Shown here one piece after another: positions 7,057 to 15,626 of a DNA stretch of 64,000 nucleotides. The translations under genes were made by a program, and so were the position numbers. Numbering within the stretch: the first letter of the stretch is position 1; each line of letters opens with the position of its first letter. The stretch comes from Gillisia sp. Hel_I_86. Its GTDB lineage: Bacteria > Bacteroidota > Bacteroidia > Flavobacteriales > Flavobacteriaceae. The stretch lies in NCBI RefSeq assembly GCF_007827275.1, contig NZ_VISE01000001.1, positions 2,418,001-2,482,000 of the forward strand, given 5' to 3'. The notes beneath the pieces are model-generated. The model ran no database searches and was not told the origin of the DNA. It worked only from the letters and a program-made list of their open reading frames with translations.

Positions 7057-9150
7057 ATGCAAAGTTTTAGAACAGAACTGGAAAATCCACTCGTACAAAA
7101 GGATATTCTGGATTTAGAAAAAAAGATCAGGTTATTTCGAGAAGGAAAAGCCGATGAAGAAAAATTTAGAAGTCTAAGGCTGGCGCGTGGTGTATATGGC
7201 CAACGTCAGGCGGGAGTTCAAATGGTGAGAATAAAACTGCCATTTGGGAAAGTGACTTCAGAACAACTTCACAGAATAGCTGATGTTTCCGATGAATATT
7301 CCACAGGAAGGTTACACATTACCACAAGGCAGGATATCCAGATACATTATGTTAGTTTGGATAGAACTCCGGAACTTTGGTCTCAACTTGAAAAAGATGA
7401 CATCACATTGCGTGAAGCCTGTGGAAATACGGTAAGAAATATCACCGCGTCCCCCACGGCAGGAATAGATATAAATGAGCCTTTTGATGTTTCCCCCTAT
7501 GCTCATGCTATGTTCCAGTTCTTTTTAAGAAACCCTATTTGTCAGGAAATGGGTAGAAAGTTCAAGATCTCTTTTTCATCTTCAGAAGAAGATACGGCCT
7601 TAAGTTTTATCCATGATCTTGGTTTTATAGCTAAAACAGAGAATGGGAAACGCGGTTTTAAGGTGATGCTTGGTGGCGGATTGGGATCTCAGCCTAGACA
7701 TGCCGATGTGCTATACGAATTTATTGAAACCGAAAATATCATAGAACTTACTGAATCTGTACTACGGGTTTTTGATAGATATGGAGAGCGAGCAAAACGT
7801 CTAAAAGCCAGAATGAAATTCTTGATCAAGGATATTGGTAAAGAGGCTTTTATGGAATTGGTAGCAGCACAAAAAACTGCGTTATCAGGAGAAAAGGTGG
7901 AATTTGAACTTGCAGCCTTTGAAACCGGGCCAGAGTTACAAGATGTGGAAATCCCTTCTGTGGTCATAAAAGATCAAAAGGCATATGATACTTGGAAATC
8001 CATAAATCTACAAGCTCAAAAACAAGAAGGATTGTACGCCATTGGAATTCGGGTTCCATTAGGCGATTTTTATACCGGTGCCGCAAGGAAACTGGCAGAT
8101 CTTATTAAAAAATATGCAGGGAATGAACTAAGGTTCACGCTACGGCAGGATATTCTACTTAGGCATGTACGAAAAGATTTGTTGCCTTTCTTTTATGCTG
8201 AATTAAAGGAATTGGGTTTTGCCGAACCAGGTTATAATAAAACGATAGATATCACTGCCTGCCCAGGCACAGATACCTGTAATCTTGGAATAGCTAGTAG
8301 TACGGGAATTGCAGATGTATTGGAAGATGTAATTAAAGAGGAGTATCCGCAATATATCAACGGGAAGGATATCACCATCAAAATTAGCGGTTGTATGAAT
8401 GCGTGTGGGCAGCATAATATGGCTGAAATAGGTTTTCAAGGCATGTCTATAAAAGTAGATAATAGCGTTGCTCCCGCATTGCAGGTTCTTTTAGGGGGGG
8501 GAGTTCTTGGAAATGGAAAGGGACGCTTTTCAGATAAAATAATAAAAATTCCAAGTAAACGTGGTCCCCAAGCTTTGCGTGTCCTCTTAAATGACTTTGA
8601 GAAAGCATCTTTAGCTAATGAAAAATTCATCGATTATTATGACAGGCAAGGGAAAAAATATTTCTATGACCTTTTGAAGGAGTTGTCGGAAATTTCCAAT
8701 ATCACAGAAAACGAGTTTGTAGACTGGGGACACGAGAAACCTTATATACAAGCTGTTGGGGTAGGAGAATGTGCCGGCGTAATTATAGATCTTATAGCCA
8801 CGTTGCTTTTTGAAAGTGAAGAGAAAATTGATAATTCAAAAAGTGCAATAAAAAGAAAGGCCTGGGCAGATAGCATCTATCATTCCTATACTTCCATAGT
8901 GAATTCGGCTAAAGCTTTATTGTTATCAGATGATGTTTCAACCAACACACAGGCCGGGATCATTGCCCAGTTCGATGAGCTATTTGTACAAACCCAAAAG
9001 ATCTCTCTTTCTACTTCTTTCAAGGAATTTGCATTTCAGCTAAATGAAAACGCACCCACAGAAGAATTTGCAAAACAATATTTAAAAGACGCGCAGCTGT
9101 TCCTTAAGAAGGCAGATGCCTATAGAACAAAGGAGGTACAACATGTATAA
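7057..9150 (+). CDS. cysI: Ferredoxin-type sulfite/nitrite reductase with C-terminal HEPN-like domain
   Basis: This siroheme enzyme reduces sulfite to sulfide, given the cys neighbours. It has the repeated reductase architecture: ferrodoxin-like half, substrate motif (TTRQDIQIHY, about 94-103), second half, and the [4Fe-4S]-siroheme cysteines C402-x5-C408 and C446-x3-C450. The usual enzyme ends near residue 530. Here about 150 more residues follow, helical and with the pattern AW..SIYHSYTSIVNSAKALLL and later QFDELFVQT, which resembles a HEPN domain. No CysJ flavoprotein is present; the FNR gene at 10529 suggests ferredoxin as the electron donor. It is controlled by the leader/attenuator at 6910-7036. 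Nitrite is the alternative substrate. Confidence 0.88.
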   Translation: MQSFRTELENPLVQKDILDLEKKIRLFREGKADEEKFRSLRLARGVYGQRQAGVQMVRIKLPFGKVTSEQLHRIADVSDEYSTGRLHITTRQDIQIHYVSLDRTPELWSQLEKDDITLREACGNTVRNITASPTAGIDINEPFDVSPYAHAMFQFFLRNPICQEMGRKFKISFSSSEEDTALSFIHDLGFIAKTENGKRGFKVMLGGGLGSQPRHADVLYEFIETENIIELTESVLRVFDRYGERAKRLKARMKFLIKDIGKEAFMELVAAQKTALSGEKVEFELAAFETGPELQDVEIPSVVIKDQKAYDTWKSINLQAQKQEGLYAIGIRVPLGDFYTGAARKLADLIKKYAGNELRFTLRQDILLRHVRKDLLPFFYAELKELGFAEPGYNKTIDITACPGTDTCNLGIASSTGIADVLEDVIKEEYPQYINGKDITIKISGCMNACGQHNMAEIGFQGMSIKVDNSVAPALQVLLGGGVLGNGKGRFSDKIIKIPSKRGPQALRVLLNDFEKASLANEKFIDYYDRQGKKYFYDLLKELSEISNITENEFVDWGHEKPYIQAVGVGECAGVIIDLIATLLFESEEKIDNSKSAIKRKAWADSIYHSYTSIVNSAKALLLSDDVSTNTQAGIIAQFDELFVQTQKISLSTSFKEFAFQLNENAPTEEFAKQYLKDAQLFLKKADAYRTKEVQHV

Positions 9151-9940
9151 CATACCAAAATTAAGTGTAGTTGGTGCAGGGCCGGGAGATCCTGAGTTGA
9201 TCACAATTAAAGCAGTGAAAATCCTACAATCTGCTCAGGTTGTATTGTATGACGCACTTATAAACCGAGAACTGTTGGAATATGCACCACAAGCCAAGCA
9301 TATTTTTGTTGGAAAACGCAAAGATAAACATAGGTACAGTCAGGATGAGATCAATGAATTGATCGTGAAATATGCTTTAGAATATGGTCACGTGGTAAGA
9401 TTAAAAGGGGGAGATCCATTCATTTTTGGAAGAGGGTCTGAAGAAATCGATTATGCCAGAAGTAAAGGTCTGGAAACGGCTGTAGTTTCGGGGATTACTT
9501 CTTCTATAGCCGTTCCGGCAAATGTGGGAATTCCTTTGACCAAGCGTGGTGTTTCCGAAAGTTTCTGGGTGATCACGGGAACCACATCCAAGCGAAAACT
9601 CTCTACCGACGTAAAACTTGCTGCACAATCTACAGCCACTGTTGTGATCTTAATGGGAATGGCAAAGCTATCAGAAATTGTGGAGATATTTTGTGGTCTA
9701 GGAAAACAAGATGTACCGGTTGGGGTTATTCAAAACGGCACCACTTTAAACGAAAAATTCGGTTTTGGGAGTATAAAGGATATTGAAAAAGTAGTGGAAA
9801 ATAAACAATTAACCGCTCCGGCTATTATTGTAATTGGTGAGGTGGTAAAGGAAAGTCATTATCTGCAAGCCGTAGCTCAAAATTTTCAAGCCTTTCCAAA
9901 GACTTCCAAGGTAAGAATTGCTCAAATAGATGCTGCTTAA
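9143..9940 (+). CDS. cobA: Uroporphyrinogen-III C-methyltransferase
   Basis: This 265-residue SAM-dependent methyltransferase makes precorrin-2, the first committed step to siroheme, the cofactor of the preceding reductase. Motifs are VGAGPGDPELITIKA at the N-terminus and RLKGGDPFIFGRGSEE. I choose ATG 9143, which overlaps the end of the reductase gene and is preceded by AAAGGAGGT (9129-9137), an unusually good Shine-Dalgarno for this phylum. Upstream TTG codons would run far into the previous gene. It lacks the CysG dehydrogenase half, which is supplied by the next gene. Confidence 0.92.
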   Translation: MYNIPKLSVVGAGPGDPELITIKAVKILQSAQVVLYDALINRELLEYAPQAKHIFVGKRKDKHRYSQDEINELIVKYALEYGHVVRLKGGDPFIFGRGSEEIDYARSKGLETAVVSGITSSIAVPANVGIPLTKRGVSESFWVITGTTSKRKLSTDVKLAAQSTATVVILMGMAKLSEIVEIFCGLGKQDVPVGVIQNGTTLNEKFGFGSIKDIEKVVENKQLTAPAIIVIGEVVKESHYLQAVAQNFQAFPKTSKVRIAQIDAA

Positions 9941-9942
9941 TT

Positions 9943-10536
9943 ATGGAAGAAAGAAATGAATTATATCCAATTTTCCTAAAAGTAAATAAACTCAATGTAC
10001 TTATTGTAGGAGGTGGCAATGTGGGGCTTGAAAAATTGCATTTTCTGTTGAAATCAAGTCCAAGTGCAAATGTGGAAATGGTAGCGAAATACTTTAAACC
10101 GGAGACAATAGCCTTGGCAGAAAAACATCAAGTAAAAATGACCAAGCGAAAGTACAAACGCAAATATCTAAAAGGAAGACATCTGGTAATTGCTGCTACC
10201 GATAATCCTAAGCTGAACAAAAAAATATATTTACAGGCTAGAAAAAGGTGTCTCCTGGCGAATATTGCAGACACCCCAGAGTTATGTGATTTTTATATGG
10301 GAGGAATTGTGAATAAAGGGCACGTGAAAATCGCTATTTCTACCAATGGAAAGTCTCCTACAACTGCGAAAAGATTGCGTCAGTTATTTGAAGAGATCAT
10401 ACCAGAGGATATCAATTTGATGGTGGAGAATTTAAATGAATTCAGACAAACTATCAAAGGAGATTTTGAAAGTAAGGTAGCTCAAATGAATAAAATAACA
10501 GAAACATTAATTGAAAAAAAAGTTAAGAATGATTAA
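9943..10536 (+). CDS. sirC: Precorrin-2 dehydrogenase / sirohydrochlorin ferrochelatase (siroheme synthase N-domain type)
   Basis: This 197-residue protein oxidises precorrin-2 to sirohydrochlorin and possibly inserts iron. It has the Rossmann motif VLIVGGGNVGLEK (19-31), a basic stretch and a dimerisation-like C-terminus (KSPTTAKRLRQLFEEIIPEDI), like Met8p and the CysG N-terminal domain. It lies 2 bases after cobA and overlaps the next gene by 8 bases, so cobA-sirC-FNR look like one translationally coupled unit serving the sulfite reductase. A separate chelatase is not visible in the window, which supports a bifunctional role. Confidence 0.85.
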   Translation: MEERNELYPIFLKVNKLNVLIVGGGNVGLEKLHFLLKSSPSANVEMVAKYFKPETIALAEKHQVKMTKRKYKRKYLKGRHLVIAATDNPKLNKKIYLQARKRCLLANIADTPELCDFYMGGIVNKGHVKIAISTNGKSPTTAKRLRQLFEEIIPEDINLMVENLNEFRQTIKGDFESKVAQMNKITETLIEKKVKND

Positions 10537-11593
10537 AACAGATATTTTAATAATAGGTGCAGGGCCAACCGGTCTCTTTACTGTTTTTGAAGCAGGATTG
10601 CTAAAGTTGAAGACACATTTAATAGACGCACTGCCACAGCCTGGTGGGCAATGTTCCGAGATTTATCCTAAAAAACCGATCTATGATATTCCGGCATTTC
10701 CGGAAATCCTGGCTGGAGATTTGGTAAATAATTTGATTGAACAGATCAAACCCTTTGAACCTGGTTTTACGTTGGGAGAACGGGCGGAAACAATTGATAA
10801 ATTAGAGGACGGGACGTTTATTGTAACTACCAATAAAGGCACTAGGCATCATGCGCCGGTGGTGGTAATAGCGGGTGGTTTGGGCTCCTTTGAACCAAGA
10901 AAGCCACCAATTGTCAATATTTTGGATTATGAGGATAAAGGAGTGAACTATTTTATCAAGGATCCGGAAGTTTATAGAGATAAAAAAGTAATCATTGCCG
11001 GAGGAGGCGACTCTGCTTTAGACTGGGTTATATTTCTTGCAGATGTGGCATCTGAGGTTTCCCTGGTGCACCGCCGAAATGATTTTAGAGGAGCTTTGGA
11101 TTCTGTTGAAAAAGTTTCGGAATTGGCAAATCTTGGAAGGATCAATCTAATAACCAATGCTGAAATTGTGGGACTTACTGGGAAAGATCACCTTGAAAAA
11201 GTAGTGATTCGGCACAGAGATGAGGCTAGAGGCGAGGAGTTTAAAGATGTGGACGCTTTTATTCCATTATTTGGACTTTCACCTAAATTGGGCCCCATGG
11301 CAAATTGGGGCTTAGAGATCGAGAAGAATGCGATTAAGGTTGATAACTCATACGATTATCAAACCAACATTCCAGGGATTTACGCCATTGGAGATGTTAA
11401 TACCTATAAAGGAAAATTAAAGTTGATTCTTTCTGGGTTTCATGAAGCAGCAATTATGTGCCAAAGCGCCTATCAAAGGATCAATCCCGGCAAGAAGTAT
11501 ATGTTAAAATATACTACAGTGGGTGGCGTGGAAGGATTTGATGGCACTAAAAAGGAAGCGAAGAAAGAAGTGGTGCAAAGTATAGGAGTGTAA
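10529..11593 (+). CDS. Ferredoxin-NADP+ reductase, thioredoxin-reductase-like type
   Basis: This 354-residue flavoprotein has an FAD-binding GAGPTGL motif at the N-terminus, the family signature QPGGQCSEIYPKKPIYDIPA, the NADPH motif GGGDSALDW and the C-terminal FAD motif AIGDVNTY. There is no CxxC disulfide as in true thioredoxin reductase, which points to the YumC/FNR branch. It probably reduces ferredoxin for the sulfite reductase three genes upstream. I choose ATG 10529, overlapping sirC by 8 bases. It is the last gene before a repeat and a new promoter. Confidence 0.88.
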   Translation: MIKTDILIIGAGPTGLFTVFEAGLLKLKTHLIDALPQPGGQCSEIYPKKPIYDIPAFPEILAGDLVNNLIEQIKPFEPGFTLGERAETIDKLEDGTFIVTTNKGTRHHAPVVVIAGGLGSFEPRKPPIVNILDYEDKGVNYFIKDPEVYRDKKVIIAGGGDSALDWVIFLADVASEVSLVHRRNDFRGALDSVEKVSELANLGRINLITNAEIVGLTGKDHLEKVVIRHRDEARGEEFKDVDAFIPLFGLSPKLGPMANWGLEIEKNAIKVDNSYDYQTNIPGIYAIGDVNTYKGKLKLILSGFHEAAIMCQSAYQRINPGKKYMLKYTTVGGVEGFDGTKKEAKKEVVQSIGV

Positions 11594-11643
11594 AGTCCTT
11601 TTAAAATTAATTGTCTGTAAAGTATCCTAAACTGATAAAGGAC

Positions 11644-11725
11644 GTCATTCTGAACTTGTTTCAGAATCTAATTGCACTGTAAATCAACGTGATAAATTAA
11701 GACCCTAAAATAAATTCAGGGTGAC
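11644..11725 (+). repeat. Interspersed repeat family R2, copy 1
   Basis: It starts GTCATTCTGAACTTGTTTCA and ends TTCAGGGTGAC, so the outer arms are inverted relative to each other. Related copies are at 41845-41947 and 51211-51277, both intergenic. It resembles the REP-like or MITE-like palindromic elements common between genes in Flavobacteriaceae. Confidence 0.65.
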
Positions 11726-11833
11726 GAAACTACTATTCTGACAAAAAACGGATATACGTAAAAATTATGGCTGCATTATATTTCATTTTGAAGAAATGCA
11801 ACAAATCTTAATTTAAGATTCTTTAATTGCCCA

Positions 11834-11881
11834 ATCCTAAAAGGAATCCTATTTTTGCATAACCTATTAATCCTATAGGAT
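11834..11881 (+). promoter_or_regulatory. Promoter with palindromic operator upstream of cysH
   Basis: The -7 box TATTTTTG is at 11850-11857. The 12-bp palindrome ATCCTATAGGAT (11870-11881) lies just after the expected start site, as at 5975-5990 (shared core CCTATAGG). A looser copy ATCCTAAAAGGAAT (11834-11847) covers the region upstream of the -7 box. I infer Rrf2-type repression of the cysHDN operon. Confidence 0.6.
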
Positions 11882-11963
11882 AATATAATTATTAAAACAA
11901 AGTATCCTTTATTTGTTGGCATGGACGCATTTGGATTGCCATCAAATTTGAAAAAGAATAATT

Positions 11964-12593
11964 ATGAAAAAATATTCAGAAGAAGAAATACTTGCCCTTA
12001 ATACAAGGTTCAAAGGTGAAACACCTTCAGAGATAATAAGCTGGGCAATTCAAGATGCAGACAGACCGGTGGTAACCACCAACTTCAGACCTTACGAAGC
12101 GGCTATTCTACAGGCTAGTGTAGCTGTAGTTCCAGGGATCAGGATCGTTTGGTGCGATACCGGATATAACACTCCGCAAACTTATAGACATGCAGAAGAC
12201 TTAATATCTCAGCTTGATTTAAACGTTAAATTATATACTCCGTTGCAAACTGCCGCACATCGCGAGGTCCTCTTTGGAGGAATTCCACAGGTGGAAGATG
12301 AGAGACACCAGGAATTTACAAGACAAGTAAAATTAGAACCCTTTATGAGGGCAATGGGTGAGTTAAAACCGGATGTTTGGTTTACCAATCTAAGAAAGGG
12401 GCAGACGGCTTTTAGGGACAGTATCGATATTTTGAGTTATAGCAAAAATGGCATTTTAAAGGTAAGCCCATTTTATCATTGGAGCGATGAGGAATTGGAT
12501 ACCTATCTAATAGAACATCAATTACCTAACGAGTTTAAATATTTCGACCCTACAAAAGTACTTTCCAATAGAGAGTGTGGGTTACATTCATAA
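11964..12593 (+). CDS. cysH: Phosphoadenylyl-sulfate (or adenylyl-sulfate) reductase
   Basis: This 209-residue intact copy reduces activated sulfate to sulfite using thioredoxin or similar. It has the PP-loop-like nucleotide fold with VVTTNFRPYEAAIL, WCDTGYNTPQTY and KGQTAF, plus the catalytic C-terminal NRECGLH. The CC...CxxC iron-sulfur motif of typical bacterial APS reductases is absent, which argues for PAPS. However, no APS kinase gene (cysC) is near and cysN is not fused to one, so the true substrate is open. It heads the cysH-cysD-cysN operon behind the operator at 11870. A decayed duplicate lies at 6270. Confidence 0.92.
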   Translation: MKKYSEEEILALNTRFKGETPSEIISWAIQDADRPVVTTNFRPYEAAILQASVAVVPGIRIVWCDTGYNTPQTYRHAEDLISQLDLNVKLYTPLQTAAHREVLFGGIPQVEDERHQEFTRQVKLEPFMRAMGELKPDVWFTNLRKGQTAFRDSIDILSYSKNGILKVSPFYHWSDEELDTYLIEHQLPNEFKYFDPTKVLSNRECGLHS

Positions 12594-12604
12594 ATAGCAG
12601 AAAA

Positions 12605-13504
12605 ATGAACAACATTTTAAATCAAAATCCATTGGAAAGCGAAGCGATCTATATTTTTAGGGAAGTAGTAACCCAGTTTGAAAATCCTGTGTTGCTTTTT
12701 TCTGGAGGTAAAGATTCTATTACCCTGGTAAGGCTGGCAGAAAAGGCCTTTTATCCCTCTAGGATCCCATTCCCTTTAATGCATATAGATACGGGGCATA
12801 ATTTCCCAGAAACCATCGCATTTAGAGATAAACTGGTAAAAGAAATGGGACTTCAGCTCATTGTAAGAAATGTACAGGATGATATAGATAATGGAAAGTC
12901 TGTTGAAGAAACTGGGAAATACTCCAGCCGAAACAGTTTGCAAACAAACACGCTGTTGGAGGCGATCGAAGAATTTAAGTTTGATGCTTGTATAGGTGGA
13001 GCGCGAAGAGATGAGGAAAAGGCCAGAGCAAAGGAGCGTATATTCTCTGTAAGAAATGACTTTGGAGAGTGGGACGAAAAAAATCAGCGTCCCGAAGTAT
13101 TCGATATGCTTAATGGACGGATAGATATAGGACAGAACGTTCGTGTTTTTCCTATCTCTAACTGGACAGAATTGGATGTTTGGAAATATATCGATCAGGA
13201 AGAAATCGAAATTCCATCGATCTATTTTTCACACGAGCGTGAGATATTTGAACGCGATGGGCTAATCTGGACCGCTTCAGAACATGTTTTTAAAGACGAT
13301 TTAGAAGAGGTGGAAACCAGGAATGTGAGGTTTCGCACTGTGGGGGATGTTACCTGTACTGCAGCTGTAGAATCCCATGCCAGAACTATAGGGCAAATTG
13401 TCCATGAGATCACCAATTCGCCAATTTCTGAGCGTGGCGCCAGAATAGATGATAAACGCTCTGAGGCGGCAATGGAGACAAGAAAACAACAAGGTTACTT
13501 TTAA
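12605..13504 (+). CDS. cysD: Sulfate adenylyltransferase small subunit
   Basis: This 299-residue PP-loop ATP pyrophosphatase forms APS from ATP and sulfate together with the CysN GTPase. Motifs are LLFSGGKDSITL (PP-loop), HIDTGHNFPET and GGARRDEEKARAKERIFS. I choose ATG 12605, 11 bases after the cysH stop; the upstream ATG at 12575 lies inside cysH. It is followed after 15 bases by cysN. Confidence 0.93.
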   Translation: MNNILNQNPLESEAIYIFREVVTQFENPVLLFSGGKDSITLVRLAEKAFYPSRIPFPLMHIDTGHNFPETIAFRDKLVKEMGLQLIVRNVQDDIDNGKSVEETGKYSSRNSLQTNTLLEAIEEFKFDACIGGARRDEEKARAKERIFSVRNDFGEWDEKNQRPEVFDMLNGRIDIGQNVRVFPISNWTELDVWKYIDQEEIEIPSIYFSHEREIFERDGLIWTASEHVFKDDLEEVETRNVRFRTVGDVTCTAAVESHARTIGQIVHEITNSPISERGARIDDKRSEAAMETRKQQGYF

Positions 13505-13519
13505 ACAATAAATAACAAA

Positions 13520-14776
13520 ATGGAAGTTCTAAAAATAGCAACGGCAGGCAGTGTAGATGATGGGAAGAGTACGTTGATAGGAAGATTGTTGTATGACACC
13601 AAATCCCTAACTACAGACAAATTGGAAGCTATTGAAAAAAGCAGTAGAAAGAAAGGCCTGGATTATCTGGATTTTTCTTTAGCTACAGATGGGTTGGTGG
13701 CAGAGCGGGAACAAGGGATCACAATAGATGTTGCACATATTTATTTCTCGACCAAAAAGAAGAGCTATATCATCGCTGATACTCCTGGACATGTGGAATA
13801 TACAAGAAATATGGTGACAGGAGCTTCTACTTCACAGGTTTCAATTATTTTGATCGATGCCAGAAAAGGGGTGATCGAGCAAACTCAACGGCACTTTTTT
13901 ATCAATAATCTTTTAAGGTTAAAAGAAGTTGTAGTGGCGGTGAATAAAATGGATCTGGTGAATTATTCGGAAGAGGTCTTCAACGAAATAGTATCAGATT
14001 TTAAAAAGATCCAGAAGGAAAGTGAGTATAAAGATCAAAAAGTGACATTTATCCCTGTGAGTGCTTTGTGGGGCGAAAACATAGCTGAAGCTTCTACGAA
14101 TATGGAGTGGTATCAAGGGGACACTGTATTGGATCATCTTGAAAACATTAAAACCGAAGATTTTCAGAAAAACACCCAAGCCAGATTTCCGGTGCAAACC
14201 GTTATTAGGCCCAAAACCAAAGAGCATAGGGATTTTAGGGGCTATGCAGGTAAGTTGAGTGGCGGAAACCTAAAGGTGGGAGAATTTGTTACCGTCTTGC
14301 CCAGTTTAACCAGCAGTAAGATCAAAGAGATCTATTTTTTCGATAAAAAATATGAGGAGGCAAGTTCAGGAAGTTCTGTAACAATTACTTTGGAGGATGA
14401 TATAAACATTGCCCGAGGAGATACTTTGGTGAAATCTGATGAGATAGCAACGTCTTCTAAAAATTTAAGATCTACCATTTGCTGGATGGATTCCAAATCC
14501 CTGGTTCCGGGTGCCAAGTATTTACTTCAACATAATACAAACCGAATCCTTACTAAGATCAATTCCATTGAAACCCTGAAAATTGGGAATTATGATGCAG
14601 GTGAGATAAATTCGAATTTGTATTTAAATCAGATCGGGCAGGTAACTTTAAAGCTAAGTAAGAATATTTATGCCGATACTTACAAGAATAATCCTGAAAA
14701 CGGAAGGTTCATCCTTATAGATCCTATAACCAATACCACGGCAGGAGTAGGTTTTATAGATTCTTTGAATATTTAA
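13520..14776 (+). CDS. cysN: Sulfate adenylyltransferase large subunit, GTPase
   Basis: This 418-residue EF-Tu-like GTPase drives sulfate adenylylation. G1 is GSVDDGKSTLIG, G2 lies in the EQGITIDVAH block, G3 is DTPGH and G4 is NKMD, followed by two beta-barrel domains. It ends without an APS-kinase domain, unlike NodQ/CysNC fusions. It is in an operon with cysH and cysD. Confidence 0.93.
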   Translation: MEVLKIATAGSVDDGKSTLIGRLLYDTKSLTTDKLEAIEKSSRKKGLDYLDFSLATDGLVAEREQGITIDVAHIYFSTKKKSYIIADTPGHVEYTRNMVTGASTSQVSIILIDARKGVIEQTQRHFFINNLLRLKEVVVAVNKMDLVNYSEEVFNEIVSDFKKIQKESEYKDQKVTFIPVSALWGENIAEASTNMEWYQGDTVLDHLENIKTEDFQKNTQARFPVQTVIRPKTKEHRDFRGYAGKLSGGNLKVGEFVTVLPSLTSSKIKEIYFFDKKYEEASSGSSVTITLEDDINIARGDTLVKSDEIATSSKNLRSTICWMDSKSLVPGAKYLLQHNTNRILTKINSIETLKIGNYDAGEINSNLYLNQIGQVTLKLSKNIYADTYKNNPENGRFILIDPITNTTAGVGFIDSLNI

Positions 14777-14843
14777 TCTCTCCCTCAATTGTTAACCTAT
14801 ATTCATTCTGGATTTATTAAATTTGACCAAATTCTGAAACAAA

Positions 14844-15266
14844 ATGAAGATCCATTTAAAACGTTTGAACACCAACTATCTTTTTGAAACCAAAAATGAG
14901 CGAGGAGATGTGGTGCTTCTCGACAACAAATCTGAAGAAGAACCAAAAGGATCCAGCCCAATGGATCTTATTTTGAGAGGAATTGCAGGATGCAGCGGCA
15001 TAGATGTGGTAATGATATTAAAAAAACAGCAGCATGAACTCGAAGATCTACAAATCGAGGTGGAAGGTTTTCGCGAAGATGGGGCCATACCAAATGTCTT
15101 TAAAAAAATCAATTTAAATTTTATTTTACAAGGAGATGTATCCGCTGCCAAAGTTAAGAGAGCAGTTAAGTTGTCTATGGATAAATATTGTTCGGTTTCA
15201 AAAATGTTGGGAAAAGCTGCGATTATTACTTATTCTATCACTTTAAATGGGGAAGAAATTAATTGA
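14844..15266 (+). CDS. OsmC family protein
   Basis: This 140-residue OsmC/Ohr-fold protein has the two reactive cysteines of the family (IAGCSGIDVV at about 50 and DKYCSVSKML near 113). Family members are thiol-dependent peroxidases. The position directly after cysN suggests a role linked to sulfur metabolism or thiol stress, but the substrate cannot be read from the sequence. There is a 67-base gap to cysN and no clear promoter, so co-transcription is likely. A weak hairpin follows (AACCC...GGGTT, about 15270-15290). Confidence 0.82.
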   Translation: MKIHLKRLNTNYLFETKNERGDVVLLDNKSEEEPKGSSPMDLILRGIAGCSGIDVVMILKKQQHELEDLQIEVEGFREDGAIPNVFKKINLNFILQGDVSAAKVKRAVKLSMDKYCSVSKMLGKAAIITYSITLNGEEIN

Positions 15267-15299
15267 GTTCAACCCCTCAAAAAGGGTTTATTTCCTTCC

Positions 15300-15323
15300 C
15301 ATCCGGATAGCGCTATCTGGATG
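15300..15323. repeat. Near-perfect 24-bp palindrome
   Basis: The half-sites CATCCGGATAGC and GCTATCTGGATG pair with one wobble position. It is intergenic, after the OsmC gene. It could be a factor-independent terminator stem without a T run, or a member of a dispersed palindromic repeat family. Confidence 0.45.
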
Positions 15324-15476
15324 TTTCGGGTTTTCAAAAATAATTTTATCCCTATAATTATCTTAACACACTTGGTAGGCTTTCATTGAAGTTTGTGATT
15401 TTAAAGATAGCACTTGGAATTGCGCAAACTAAGTGTATCTTTACAAGATATTTAAGTTCTTATTTATTTTTAAAAC

Positions 15477-15577
15477 GTTATCAAGAAAGGTGGAGGGATA
15501 AGACCCTATGAAACCTTGGCAACCCTCCTTTTGGAGAAGGTGCTACATTCTACCACGCTCAGGCGTGGATAGATAAC
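15477..15577 (+). ncRNA. SAM riboswitch (S-box type) upstream of metH
   Basis: The layout matches the S-box aptamer: P1 arms GTTATC (15477-15482) and GATAAC (15572-15577), the conserved AGAAAGGTGGAGGGA start, ATGAAACCTTGGCAACC in the centre and GGTGCTACATTCTACC in P3. The hairpin ACCACGCTCAGGCGTGG precedes the P1 closing arm. It lies 50 bases upstream of the split metH operon, so high SAM should lower methionine synthesis. No strong terminator follows, so translational control is possible. CCTTTCTT (15587-15594) is perfectly complementary to AAGAAAGG (15483-15490) in the aptamer 5' side and may form the alternative fold. Confidence 0.9.
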
Positions 15578-15626
15578 AAAAAGAATCCTTTCTTCCTTCT
15601 TTTTTGATACATATATACTTTATAAA

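Noticed and set aside
11767-11811. Short ORF MAALYFILKKCNKS before cysH
   Set aside because: It lies upstream of the -7 box and so is not in the cysH transcript; no terminator follows.
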